DNA of 64,000 bases from Phaeodactylum tricornutum CCAP 1055/1. Lineage: Eukaryota > Bacillariophyta > Bacillariophyceae > Surirellales > Neidiaceae. The stretch is from assembly GCF_000150955.2 (NCBI RefSeq), contig NC_011696.1, forward strand, positions 248,001 to 312,000, written 5' to 3'. Under the pieces are notes generated by a model. It was not told the DNA's origin. It saw only the letters and a list, made by a program, of their open reading frames with translations, and searched no databases. How positions within the stretch are numbered: the first letter of the stretch is position 1; every line of letters starts with the position of its first letter. The translations under genes and the position numbers were made by a program. Below, piece after piece: positions 50,520 to 60,208 of the stretch.

Positions 50520-52409
50520 TCATGGCATTCCAGCAGGCTTATCCCATTGAGTCTCACCTGTGCGCTCATTGTAGTAGTATATCTGACCACCAGGGGCTGT
50601 TGTTGATTTCCAGAATGACGGAGGTGGAGGGGGTGGTAGAGAAGCAGCTGTTGGTGCAGCCGGCATCACATTCGAATACTGTTGAGCATACCCTCCTACC
50701 TGAGCTGGTCCTCCATAGCCACTAGCTGCCTGGTTGTAGCCTTGCTGCCCTGTGTACGGTTGCTGATACGCTGAGTAAGCTTGCTGCAGCGGTGGCTGCT
50801 GATACCCGTAAGATTGTTGAGGCTGCTGTTGGTAGCCGCCATACTGACCACCTCCTGTTCCATATCCACTACTATCCATACCGCCGGCGTATGGATGCTG
50901 TGGTCCAACCTCAATAATCTCAGCAATCATTTGTTTCGCCATTTCAATGCCTTGCCGACTTCCCTTGATTGTAATCTGGCAGTCTTGACCAGCAGTCACA
51001 TCCTGATTTATTTGAATATCTGTGCCGGAACGGCGTTGCAAATCATTAATGGTGACACCTTTTTGACCGATAACTCTACCCATGAACTGTTTTTGAGCAT
51101 ACGTGACATCCACTTCGATCCCAAAGGCCCCGCCGTGCGTCGCCTGCTGTGGTGGATATGTAGTAGCGACAGGCTGTTGGGGAGCGCCGTACATGGCACC
51201 CCCACCACCGTTGTTGTAAACCGGCTGCTGTTGGTAGCCTTGCTGCGTATAAGCTCCTCCTCCTCCATAGCCGCCATCATGAGCTGCCATCTGGGGTTGC
51301 ATGTTGATCCCTTGATTTGGCATGTTAGTGTAGGGTGGACCGCTTCCCCAAGCGCTGCCACGAAGTTTTTCTTCGATCAACATATCCAGCGCCTGCGACG
51401 CATCCATCGCCGGGTTAGTCGTCAGGAACAAGACCATTTCCGTACCCTTATCAACAGCCTGTACAGTTCCAGTAATTGTGACTTGCTTTTGCCCAGGGGG
51501 AGCAGCGCCTCCATGATGCTCAACCTGGATTTTCGACTGAGACTTGGCTTGCAGCTTGCGAATCATTTCGCCGCCGTACCCAATAATTTTGCCAACCGTG
51601 TTATCAGGAACGTAAAAAATTTCGCGCTTTGCTTCTCCCAGGGGCAAGTCAGCATCACTGACCCCTTCTTGTGTAATCATGCGAACCAAGGATTTGGCAA
51701 AGTCTACCGCTTTTCTCGTTCCGCGGTACGTAATGCGGCGTGGTTGGCCCGTGGGTACCTTTTGATCAACGTCGATTCTAGCTCCCGAACGCGCTTGTAA
51801 ATCACGGATCATGTCGCCACCTTTGCCAATGACACGTGCCACATAAACAGGAGTGAGTTCGCCGTATTCTTCGACAATTTGTTCCGGGTTCACTACCGTG
51901 GGCTGCACCATTGGATCCATTGGAGCCGGTGCCGCCGGTCCAGGAATACCGGAATATGAAACTCCCGGACCTTCGGAGGGCGCATTACAAGAAACTGGAA
52001 GCGACACGTTTTCTTGCGGCGAAACAGATGAGAAAAACGTGGCCTCGGGTTCTACTAATGGTTCGTCGGGCGCTGTGCCTGTTTCGGGGAGATCCTTATC
52101 CCCCGTTCGATCAATAACAATGGCAACCTCGTCTTGGGTAGTCGTTGTTGGAAGGGTCTTTTGATCCGGTAGCATTTCTTCAGCATTCTCCGCCGCAATA
52201 TTTCCTGCCTCCGTTCCGTTAGTAAGTTCGTGTCCTTCGCCTACGTTGTCGTCGGCTTTCTTAGGTTCCGCAAGCGTAGTGTCTTCCGGAGTTTCCACGG
52301 CATTCGAATGGTTGTCGTCCGTTTTTGTCGCCTTGGCTGACGGCTCGTCGCTGGCATCTGCTTCGTCTCTTTCTCGTTTCGATCCGCTATTCACTTCTTC
52401 TTCCGCCAT
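50520..52409 (-). CDS. Three-KH-domain RNA-binding protein with a C-terminal WW domain
   Basis: 629 residues from the ATG at 52409. The first 150 residues are acidic and Glu/Asp-rich. Three KH domains carry intact GxxG loops: ARVIGKGGDMIRDLQARSGA, GKIIGYGGEMIRKLQAKSQS and GRVIGQKGVTINDLQRRSGT. A Gly/Gln/Tyr-rich linker lies between KH2 and KH3, and a long QQ/YGY region follows KH3. The C-terminus is a WW domain (SFWKSTTAPGGQIYYYNERT then GETQWDKP). The repeated KH layout resembles the FUBP/KSRP group of single-stranded nucleic-acid binders, but the WW domain is an addition. It suggests a link to splicing or transcription factors with Pro-rich partners (SF3A1 here has a long Pro run). Confidence 0.9.
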   Translation of the reverse strand: MAEEEVNSGSKRERDEADASDEPSAKATKTDDNHSNAVETPEDTTLAEPKKADDNVGEGHELTNGTEAGNIAAENAEEMLPDQKTLPTTTTQDEVAIVIDRTGDKDLPETGTAPDEPLVEPEATFFSSVSPQENVSLPVSCNAPSEGPGVSYSGIPGPAAPAPMDPMVQPTVVNPEQIVEEYGELTPVYVARVIGKGGDMIRDLQARSGARIDVDQKVPTGQPRRITYRGTRKAVDFAKSLVRMITQEGVSDADLPLGEAKREIFYVPDNTVGKIIGYGGEMIRKLQAKSQSKIQVEHHGGAAPPGQKQVTITGTVQAVDKGTEMVLFLTTNPAMDASQALDMLIEEKLRGSAWGSGPPYTNMPNQGINMQPQMAAHDGGYGGGGAYTQQGYQQQPVYNNGGGGAMYGAPQQPVATTYPPQQATHGGAFGIEVDVTYAQKQFMGRVIGQKGVTINDLQRRSGTDIQINQDVTAGQDCQITIKGSRQGIEMAKQMIAEIIEVGPQHPYAGGMDSSGYGTGGGQYGGYQQQPQQSYGYQQPPLQQAYSAYQQPYTGQQGYNQAASGYGGPAQVGGYAQQYSNVMPAAPTAASLPPPPPPSFWKSTTAPGGQIYYYNERTGETQWDKPAGMP

Positions 52410-52873
52410 GGTAAAGAGCCCTTTGACTTTCACCAAAAACCGTACGAGTACTGGATGTTGTTGTGGGAGGATGGTTACCGCGAGGGCTTTTGACTGACAG
52501 GGAAACAATCTTTTGCGGCTACGGCTCGGCCATTCACGGTCAACGTGCTAACTGGAAGGTTTTTGTGCGTCCGCTCCGCGACCGTGAGAATCTGGTGTCT
52601 GTCCGTACCTCGTCTGTCCGAATTCGGTCCACGAACCGACCAACAGGTGAAAAAGGCCCAGTACCCATTTTTGGATTCCGAGGTCCTACTCTGGATGCCT
52701 ACGTCTTCCACCGCTAAAGCTATGACGCACAAACGCGTGTAACACCAAGGGCATGGTCCAAAAACAAAATCTGGAATGAAGTTTTCGGCTATTTTACATG
52801 CTAGTGTCTACTAGCAAAAGACTCATGGATTCCACCCTTCGGCACAAGACTATCTTCCACGACACAAGACCAC
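52410..52873. other. Intergenic region, KH protein promoter and PABP 3' end
   Basis: About 460 bp on the minus-strand side of both genes. No supported coding frame; the plus-strand frames here have no protein-like features. Confidence 0.4.
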
Positions 52874-54925
52874 TTACTCCTGGCCAGCTTGGTGTGCTTC
52901 CAGAACTTGTAGTGCTTCGGAAATCTTGGAGTTCAAAGCGTCCGGACTTTCCAAAAGATGCAACAATTCGGAATTGTCCATCTCTAGCAACATTCCGGTA
53001 ATCTTGCCCGCAAGTTCAGGCTGCGATTGGTGAATCAGAGGATAAAGACGCTCGCCAATCATGTTCTTTTGGACTTCCGGGGAGGCGGAGGCCAGAGCCG
53101 AAGCCGTTAGAGCACCCTCGTGGGGAATAGCTTGAGGAGCACCTTGCTGGTGGGGAGGTTGATTCTGCATAGGAGGCCCAGCGTTACGAACCTGCTGATT
53201 GAACTTGATCGGTTGTTGACCAGGTCCGGGCATGGGGCCACGCCCGCGTCCACCACGTCCAGCCATGGGGACACGGCCTCCACGGCCTTGCGGCATGACG
53301 CCGTATCCCATCGGGTAACCCCCGCGTCCCTGTTGCCCCATCATGGGGTACGGTCCACGCTGTTGTTGAGGACCACCACGACCTCCAGGGCCCATCATTT
53401 GTGGCATCATGGGGTAGGCCGGTTGCATGCCTCCTCCGGGACCAGGACGCTGCATGTACATGGGCATACCAGGGTATCCCATTGGGGCTCCCATCGGAGC
53501 ACGCATCATGCCTGGTTGCCCAGGGCCACCCGCACGATTGGCATGCTGGGCCTCCAGCTGAGCACGACGAACTTCTCGTCGCTGAGCCAAAGCGACGAAA
53601 ATAGGCTTGTTCGCAATAAGTTTGCCGTTCATCTCATTGACGGCGCGAGTGGACTCTTCGGGAGTAGAATAGCACACAAAGCCGAAGCCTCGGGAACGTC
53701 CGTCTTTCGCGTCCTTCATGACACGAGCCGACGTAATCGTACCCATCACCGCGAATTCATCACGGAGCATGTCGTCCGTAACAGAATCGTCAAGATTCTT
53801 AACGTAAAGGTTGACACCCTGAAACTTGGAAATACGATCCATTTTTTCGGCTTCGAATTTGGCACGGAGTTCACGCTCGCGCTCCGACTTTTTCTGGGCA
53901 CGCCCAACGTAGATCTGTTGGGTAATTTCCTCACCATCTAAAGTGGTGGTGTACTCCTTTCCGTTGAGCGCTTCCACTGCAGCAACGGCAGATTCGTGTT
54001 CCGCAAAGTTAATAAAACCAAAACCAAGGGTCTGGTTGGTATCTTCTTCCTTCTTTTCACCTTCCTCTTCTTTGGTTTCAACAAGTTCCTTGGATTCCTT
54101 CTCATCTTCATTCTTTTCTTCTTCCGTTTCTTCGCTTTCGGGTTTCTTCTGGACCTTGGGTTTGTGTTTGCGTGTACCGCGAGACACGGTAGCACTCAGA
54201 ACTTCACCAAACTGGGCAAACTCCTGGTTCAAACGAGCATCATCCCATTCGTAGGGAACATTTTTGATGTAACAGTTCGTCCATGAATCAATATCGGGAC
54301 GATCGTTACGACGCATAAAGTGACCGACCTGAACTTCTTGGCCGTCAATCAACATGCCGTCGAGTTTTTCAATGGCGGCGTTAGCAGCTTCAGCCGTTTC
54401 GTAGTGAACGTAGCCGTAACCCATAGAAACACCACCCTCACGATCTGTGACAACTTTGCAGGATAAGATGTTTCCAAAGAGGGAGAAGGTATCATAGAGC
54501 TGCTTGTTATCAATCGCTTCGTTCAGGTTCTTGACAAAAATGTTACCAACTCCCGAACGACGGAGGGAGGGGTCACGCTGACTCCACATAATACGGCACG
54601 GCTTGCCCTTGATCATCGAGAAATTCATTGTATCCATCGCGCGCTCAGCATCTGCCATCTGATGAAAGTTAACGTACGAGTAGCCAAGGGAGCGGCGGGT
54701 TACGGCGTCGCGGCAGACACGAATGGAAGCGACGGGACCGACCGCGCTGAAAATCTCGAACAAGAGACTCTCGTTGACATCGGGCGCGAGATCACCAACG
54801 TAAAGAGAGGGCGTTTGAAAAGGATTGTCGCTAGCAGTAGAGGCGGAGGGGACGGCGACAGGGGCTTCGGTGGTAGGATTTTCGTTGCCAATGTCAGCAG
54901 GAACGGGAGTTGAAGTGGTAGCCAT
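52874..54925 (-). CDS. PABPC: Cytoplasmic poly(A)-binding protein, with an insert in RRM3
   Basis: 683 residues from the ATG at 54925. Four RRMs: SLYVGDLAPDVNESLLFEIF, NIFVKNLNEAIDNKQLYDTF, CYIKNVPYEWDDARLNQEFA and NLYVKNLDDSVTDDMLRDEF, each with a matching RNP1 (GYSYVNF, GYGYVHY, GFGFINF, GFGFVCY). RRM3 carries an insert of about 45 Lys/Glu-rich residues between FGEVLSATVSRG and its RNP1. A Gly/Pro/Met-rich linker leads to a C-terminal MLLE domain (GERLYPLIHQSQPELAGKIT, GMLLEMDNSELLHLLESPD). The mRNA poly(A) tail is the ligand. The frame is open upstream of 54925 but lacks a better start. Confidence 0.96.
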   Translation of the reverse strand: MATTSTPVPADIGNENPTTEAPVAVPSASTASDNPFQTPSLYVGDLAPDVNESLLFEIFSAVGPVASIRVCRDAVTRRSLGYSYVNFHQMADAERAMDTMNFSMIKGKPCRIMWSQRDPSLRRSGVGNIFVKNLNEAIDNKQLYDTFSLFGNILSCKVVTDREGGVSMGYGYVHYETAEAANAAIEKLDGMLIDGQEVQVGHFMRRNDRPDIDSWTNCYIKNVPYEWDDARLNQEFAQFGEVLSATVSRGTRKHKPKVQKKPESEETEEEKNEDEKESKELVETKEEEGEKKEEDTNQTLGFGFINFAEHESAVAAVEALNGKEYTTTLDGEEITQQIYVGRAQKKSERERELRAKFEAEKMDRISKFQGVNLYVKNLDDSVTDDMLRDEFAVMGTITSARVMKDAKDGRSRGFGFVCYSTPEESTRAVNEMNGKLIANKPIFVALAQRREVRRAQLEAQHANRAGGPGQPGMMRAPMGAPMGYPGMPMYMQRPGPGGGMQPAYPMMPQMMGPGGRGGPQQQRGPYPMMGQQGRGGYPMGYGVMPQGRGGRVPMAGRGGRGRGPMPGPGQQPIKFNQQVRNAGPPMQNQPPHQQGAPQAIPHEGALTASALASASPEVQKNMIGERLYPLIHQSQPELAGKITGMLLEMDNSELLHLLESPDALNSKISEALQVLEAHQAGQE

Positions 54926-55860
54926 GGTTCTTGGTTGTTTCAGACGAGATAACTGGGGAAAGGCGTGGTATGAATCAAACGGAAACGGATTCTGATAAGT
55001 AGTATAGAACACGAAGAGGTTCTACAAGATTCTTCTGCAGGTTGCGAAACAAGCAAGTTAAAACTAGTGAGGAACACAGTCAAGTAATGGTGCACTGTAC
55101 TGGACACATCGTTATCACCACGTAAAAAAGCAACACATCGGCAACTCCCAAGCGCACCACGAAACACCACGACCGTCCAAATTTCTTGGTCCCTCTTCCA
55201 ATTCAGAACAGACTGCCCAAACAAGGAGTTTTCTGGAAATAATGTAGATTCCGTATTCCTAGACAAACACTGGCTTCCGGTACACGACTCTACACGCCAA
55301 ACTAGTAATGAGGTACCAAGGTAAAAGAACACCCGGAGATGAATGATGGAAACACGAATTCCCACGTCTGCGGATCGCGATAATCGACGGTTGTCCTTGA
55401 CCATGACACCGCTCGACGACTCACTTTTTTTAGTTTTTTTGCGGCTGCTACTACGGGAGAGCAACTCTTCTTACGAGTCCTGACACGGGTGTGTTAGGCG
55501 CTTTTTTATTCGAGCAACAACGGATACGCGCTGTTGGTTTTTTTTGTGGTCGTCACGGTTGAAATTTCACCAGACGGGAAAGCTGGTGCCCCACTTCTCT
55601 TACTAACAGTAACCCAGTTCGGAAAAGGAATGGCTGTGATGAGGGCAAGGGTTTCACTGTGACATTTTCTACACGACCCCTTCGAATCACGAAAGTCTTA
55701 CCGTTTTCCTCCGTCGTGGCACGGTAGCACACACCCAATTTCTGGTCCCACAGGGGTGATGTGCATATCAACGCCATTTATTGAACACTTTCCCAATGTT
55801 CACTTTCAGGACACCAAGTTGTCGTTTACAAAAGCACATGTACACGATGATCTTAGAAAC
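54926..55860. promoter_or_regulatory. Long upstream region of PABP with A-tracts on the sense strand
   Basis: About 935 bp between the PABP ATG and the stop of the OTU gene, both minus-strand. Read on the PABP strand it has A7-CT-A7 (55440-55425), A8 (55545-55538) and A6 (55507-55502). No convincing gene; the minus-strand frames at 54940-55464 and 55553-55777 have no domains. Confidence 0.4.
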
Positions 55861-56882
55861 TTAGATTGTCATTACCCGAAAAGTACCGTCCATCTTTGGT
55901 TGATGTTCACTTTCCACATTCGCATCTCTTTTTTCGGAGTCCTGCATCCTGTGTAGTCTCTTAACGTGACTTTTGCTTGCGAAGCAGCATTTTTTATAGC
56001 GCAGACCGCTGCCACATGGACAGGGTGCGGACTTCTTCGTTGTTTCAATGGACATTCCTGTGTCGGGAAGGGCGTCGAGAGTACTTTCCTCACACGGGCC
56101 ATCAACCATGGCTTCCTTTCTTTCGGTACAGAATTCGTTGTCGTCAGATTCCGACTTGACAAACGTTTTTAAGGGAACGGAAGGCTTTCCCGATGCATGA
56201 TTCCGAACACTGTTGTAGTGATCGTTGTCGTGATAGCTTATACACAGGTCAGATCCAGCGGATTGCTTATCACTGCCGTGTTCAATCGTGTAGGCACCCA
56301 TGGAGGCCGAAAACACAGTAATATTTCGCCTGCATGAAATCAGAAAGGTAAGTTCGGGCATGTTTACAACCAAATCAAAGAACGCCAATAAGGTCCACCT
56401 GGCGACAAATCGTACCGATATAGTCGAGCAGCTGCAACAAGTTCTACATTGCCTCCCCAGTCCCCATCTTGTCGCATATTCTTGATGTATGTATTAAAGT
56501 CAGCCGCATCTTCATCGTCTTCGTTCTCGTCCAGCACTAAAAAAACGCTAAAATCCTCTTCAAAAGCTTCCAGGTAATCGCAAACGTCCGACCGAATCTC
56601 CGCGTGCTTGCTTCCAAAATCGTGGTATAGCTGATCGGACAACGAACGAAACAAGCAGTTTCCATCTGCATCGATGTCAATGATCGTTTTTGATCCATCA
56701 GATTCCAAAGAGTCTCTAAGTTTAGAATCTTCCGCAAAATTTCCAGAGGCTTTGTTGTTCTTGCCACGCCGCTTTTTGCGACTGCAGCTCATGGACGGCG
56801 ATCGAGAAACGTGTTCCCCCCCATCATCTGGCACTCTATTGTAGCCCTTGCTACCCTTCTTTGCTGATTTCTTCTTTCCCAT
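55861..56882 (-). CDS. OTU-domain deubiquitinase-like protein with a C-terminal SEC-C zinc motif
   Basis: Exons 56882-56416 and 56329-55861, joined by an 86-nt intron (GTACGA...CATGCAG, phase 2); 311 residues. A basic N-terminus (MGKKKSAKKGSKGYN) precedes the OTU domain. It shows IIDIDADGNCLFRSLSDQLY (catalytic Asp and Cys), WGGNVELVAAARLYRRNITV across the splice, and the His in YHDNDHYNSV. The order and spacing match OTUD3-type deubiquitinases. A SEC-C motif (APCPCGSGLRYKKCCF) follows near residue 270, a zinc-binding module also found at the tail of SecA. The domains are separated by an acidic Ser-rich linker. It probably cleaves ubiquitin chains; partner unknown. Confidence 0.92.
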
Positions 56883-57347
56883 AATTTGTCAACCTTTCTA
56901 CGAGGCGCGTGTGGATCCTGACAAACACCATGTGAATCGTGTGGCCAATCTTCGTGCATCCATATTCTGAAAGCGGTTGTTTTTGACGGTCTGCTTCAGA
57001 TGTGTGATCTTCTGAATCCAGAGGCTTCGCCGGTTTCGGCAAACGCTCATAGGTCCAAACACTGCGAGCGCAGATTTGCCAATGCCGATGTCGCACCATT
57101 TTACAATTGAAAAACAGACAATTTTTATATTCAAATTTTATTCAAAGGATAGGACAACATACAGACATGTTGGCATCCGGAGCAAATGCATACCGGTAGC
57201 TTGTTTCGTGACCAAGAGAAATTTCGACTGTGAAATGTTAGAATTTGACTGGAAACATAATGAGGATGATCACTTTAAAGACCAAGACGCTTGCACAGGT
57301 TGATCTGAACGGAATCCTTTCCATATCTATATAGTTTCCCCGCATCA
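56883..57347. promoter_or_regulatory. Divergent promoter region, OTU protein/RRP46
   Basis: About 465 bp. ACTGTGAA at 57227-57234 lies about 115 bp before the RRP46 ATG. A 78-codon minus-strand frame at 56898-57134 shows no family features and would lie upstream of the OTU gene. Confidence 0.45.
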
Positions 57348-58034
57348 ATGGATCGCGCAGACGGGAGATTAGCTAGTACTCTACGGCCACTTTCTTGTGA
57401 ACTTGGCACCTTACACAATGCCGACGGGTCCGCCTTATGGAAGTCTGGATCGACGCAGGTCCTGGCGGCCGTCCATGGACCTGTGGCTCCACGTCAACCT
57501 CAACATGAGACTCAAAAAGCAAAAATTTCAATAATCATAAAGTCAGGGACGACAGTGAATACGCTGGAACGCGAATGGGAAGCCTTCATAACCAAAGCGC
57601 TGACGGCATGTCTGGTCACTGAGCAATACCCCCGCAGTGTGATCCAGATTGTTCTGCAGATTCTTTCGGCAGATGGGTCTGTCCTTGGGGCTGCGCTGAA
57701 TGGGGCGGTAGCTGCCTTGATGGACGCTGGAATAGCAATGAAAGTCTTGCCCGTTGCTGTGACATGCTTAATATCCGAAATTGACAATTCAACAATACAG
57801 CTAGACCCGTCGCTTGAAGAAGAACAGGTCGGAGGTGTTGTGGTCCTCGTTTCTGAAAGCGCCACCCCCGGTAAGATTCTTGCCTGCCACACGAGTGGAG
57901 TTGCTGCCTCGATGGATGTGATTTTGCGGTGCTGTGCTGTTGCCGAACGAGCCGCACCTGCAATTCCAGCGTTCTGGAGAATCGTCATCGAACAAAAAGC
58001 TACGCGCGAAGCTCAAACACTATGGTCTTTATGA
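57348..58034 (+). CDS. RRP46: Exosome core subunit RRP46 (EXOSC5)
   Basis: 228 residues, single exon, the usual length. The RNase PH fold shows RPLSCELGTLHNADGSALWK, QVLAAVHGP, RSVIQIVLQILSADGSVLGA and ALNGAVAALMDAGIAM. As in eukaryotic RRP46 the catalytic phosphate-site residues of bacterial RNase PH are not kept, so it is a structural ring subunit. Location nuclear and cytosolic. It lies 7.2 kb from TRF4 and 5.2 kb from MTR4 in this window. Confidence 0.93.
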   Translation: MDRADGRLASTLRPLSCELGTLHNADGSALWKSGSTQVLAAVHGPVAPRQPQHETQKAKISIIIKSGTTVNTLEREWEAFITKALTACLVTEQYPRSVIQIVLQILSADGSVLGAALNGAVAALMDAGIAMKVLPVAVTCLISEIDNSTIQLDPSLEEEQVGGVVVLVSESATPGKILACHTSGVAASMDVILRCCAVAERAAPAIPAFWRIVIEQKATREAQTLWSL

Positions 58035-58184
58035 AGACGAATAACTTTAAATTATATTACTGTCACCTAGGCGGATGAATACATTCAGTATCTTTTTCTT
58101 GGAGTACTTGCGCTATTGGATTCGTTCAATTTTGTAATTTTTGAATCGGCAATAAACCCCCGCTCGTGACCTTTCTAGCAGCAG

Positions 58185-58508
58185 TCAATTTGAAGAAACT
58201 GCGGACAGAAATAATAAGCCAAGGAACGTGAACATGACACCGAGAGTAATTAAAACTGAATTTGTGCCTTCGATTGGCTTCGCTCGATATTCTACCCACT
58301 TGTCATGATCGAACTCGACGCGCTGATTGACTCTTGACTGTTCTGCTTTGGAGATCTCGTCCAATGTTCCATCATCACCAGAGCCGTAGGATTGCTGTAT
58401 AGACAGCAGAATGCGGGGATGAACTAAAACAGATGACTTGGGGGCAAATGTTAGCGAGCCGCGTGCGAAAAAACAAAAGAAACCAATTAGTCGATAAAAA
58501 CATCTCAT
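58185..58508 (-). CDS. Small single-span membrane protein, possibly plastid
   Basis: 107 residues from the ATG at 58508. The N-terminus MRCFYRLIGFFCFFARGSLT followed by FAPKSS looks like a signal peptide with an LTFAP-type plastid motif. A polar middle (VNQRVEFDHDKWVEYRAKP) leads to one hydrophobic helix (SVLITLGVMFTFLGLLFLSA) at the C-terminus. The family is unknown. It converges with RRP46 (150 bp). Confidence 0.65.
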   Translation of the reverse strand: MRCFYRLIGFFCFFARGSLTFAPKSSVLVHPRILLSIQQSYGSGDDGTLDEISKAEQSRVNQRVEFDHDKWVEYRAKPIEGTNSVLITLGVMFTFLGLLFLSAVSSN

Positions 58509-59007
58509 TTCTGTATACTGCGGGAGATATGTCTGCCTGCAATGAAGGCAAAGGAAAATCAGATTGTTCGTTGGTTCAACGCGACCACTTCACCCTTGCT
58601 TTGTGAACACATCAATTTTCTTTGCTCATTCCCGTCTCCAAGAAAACATCTAAGAATTCGAATACTGGGATGACGTGTCATCGTCACTTGTTTTTTTTAC
58701 CTTGGACCAGTTTTTACACTCTTATGACTTTATACAAAAACAATTGCGATCAATGCTACGTAATCAAGATGTATAACATTGAAGATATACTATATGCATG
58801 CAGAAATTTAGCATAGAAACGCGATTGCATAGGATGAATGCACCAATGTCGGCTTCCCCTTGGAGCAACTTTTTTCCGACGTAGTCGACCCAGTGCAGGA
58901 ATAATAGTAAATACGACGCGCATGTAGCGCTTGCTCCTTTTAAACTTGAGCGGCATTTGTTGTTGCATTTTCTTGACACCGCCTGGCGATTTATTGTATA
59001 CCCACCA
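58509..59007. other. Intergenic region, no gene seen
   Basis: About 500 bp upstream of the small membrane protein and downstream of the alpha/beta hydrolase, both minus-strand. A 64-codon plus frame at 58622-58816 has no protein-like features. Confidence 0.4.
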
Positions 59008-59862
59008 TCAGCACCTGGCATTTAGCCATTCGATAATATCCTGTTCAACCATTTCTCGCAAAGGGGACGGCTCACAAAGTAGTCCATGCAAAGCAGCATA
59101 TTTTTTCATGGTCTTGTCAATAGATGGAGATTTCTCGTATAGATCGTAGGAGCCTTGGTTTTTAACCACTACGTCTTCTTCCGCCACAGCTAGTAGGAAG
59201 GGGGTAGTTACGTTCGGCAATTCTTGTTGGATGTCGTGGGCCAGTTGAACACAGGTCGATGCTGATGCGATCGCGATGAAGGAACTACGTGCTTCAGCGG
59301 GTTTGTCTTCCTCGCATTCTTTGCGACGGATTGGGTCTCGATATTGCTTGTCAGAGGAGGCCGCCGAGCTTGGGATTACTTGCCAATTATTCACCCACGG
59401 TAAGGACGCCAAGCCCGACAACAATATTCTTTCAGGAGTACTTACCGCAAGTTGAAGCATGGGTGCGAGGAGAACAACCCCAGAAACGTCTGACATGTGG
59501 TTGGCGACCGAAAGTGCTATAGTTCCTCCCATACTGGATCCCAAAAGGAAAATCTTGGATGTCGGATCCAAAGCTCTTGCGTACGTCACAACCTTGCGGC
59601 CCCCTTCGAGCACCTTTTCTGCCGACGGCAAGAGACCGGGGCTACCCGGGGACTTCCCGTGGCCGTGCATGTCAGCTGCAACAACAAGATAGTTTGCCTC
59701 AGCGAGCAACTGAGCAGCGTATCGCACAGTCGGGTATACGCCATGTGCAAGAAAACCGTGAAAGACGACGCAAATCGCACGTGGCTTAAGGTCGGGAGTC
59801 CAAGTATGAAGAAAGAATTGATCTCCTTCGATAGATACTGTTTCCGAGGAAGCGGGTGGCAT
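59008..59862 (-). CDS. Alpha/beta hydrolase, monoacylglycerol lipase-like
   Basis: 284 residues from the ATG at 59862. Fold motifs: FHGFLAHGVYPTVRYAAQLL, VVAADMHGHGKSPGSPGLLP, the nucleophile elbow LLGSSMGGTIALSVANHM, the acid in LLAVAEEDVVVKNQGSYDLY, and the His in ALHGLLCEPSPLREM. This is the plant/yeast monoacylglycerol lipase or lysophospholipase pattern. No signal peptide, so probably cytosolic or lipid-droplet associated. Substrate not determined. Confidence 0.9.
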   Translation of the reverse strand: MPPASSETVSIEGDQFFLHTWTPDLKPRAICVVFHGFLAHGVYPTVRYAAQLLAEANYLVVAADMHGHGKSPGSPGLLPSAEKVLEGGRKVVTYARALDPTSKIFLLGSSMGGTIALSVANHMSDVSGVVLLAPMLQLAVSTPERILLSGLASLPWVNNWQVIPSSAASSDKQYRDPIRRKECEEDKPAEARSSFIAIASASTCVQLAHDIQQELPNVTTPFLLAVAEEDVVVKNQGSYDLYEKSPSIDKTMKKYAALHGLLCEPSPLREMVEQDIIEWLNARC

Positions 59863-60208
59863 CTAAGTAAAATAGGGAGCAAGAAATGGGAGTGCTCGGA
59901 CACAAGGATAGTTGCGAAGACGGCCCGGGATGAAGGCAACGGGCAAACTTATTGGAAAGAGATACTGTATTCGTAAACCTCATTTTGTCCAAATCGGCGA
60001 CGGGGAACGGTTTTCAGATTTCATTTTAAAATCCAATTCTGGTAGGCGTTCACAGTAAAAATTGACTCTAACGACGTCGTGTCGCCGACCACGCAAGACG
60101 GCAGCCATCGATTTGACTGTGAGCTGAGGACTTTTCGACTATCAGGAGAGTACTTACAGTTACACCTATCTGTTGTGTCGACCTACCTAATTGGACGGGA
60201 ACAGATTG
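59863..60208. promoter_or_regulatory. Divergent promoter region with both recurrent words
   Basis: About 345 bp between the hydrolase and BRCT gene ATGs. TTCACAGT at 60049-60056 and TTACAGTTAC at 60154-60163, the latter about 45 bp before the BRCT ATG. No coding frame. Confidence 0.45.
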
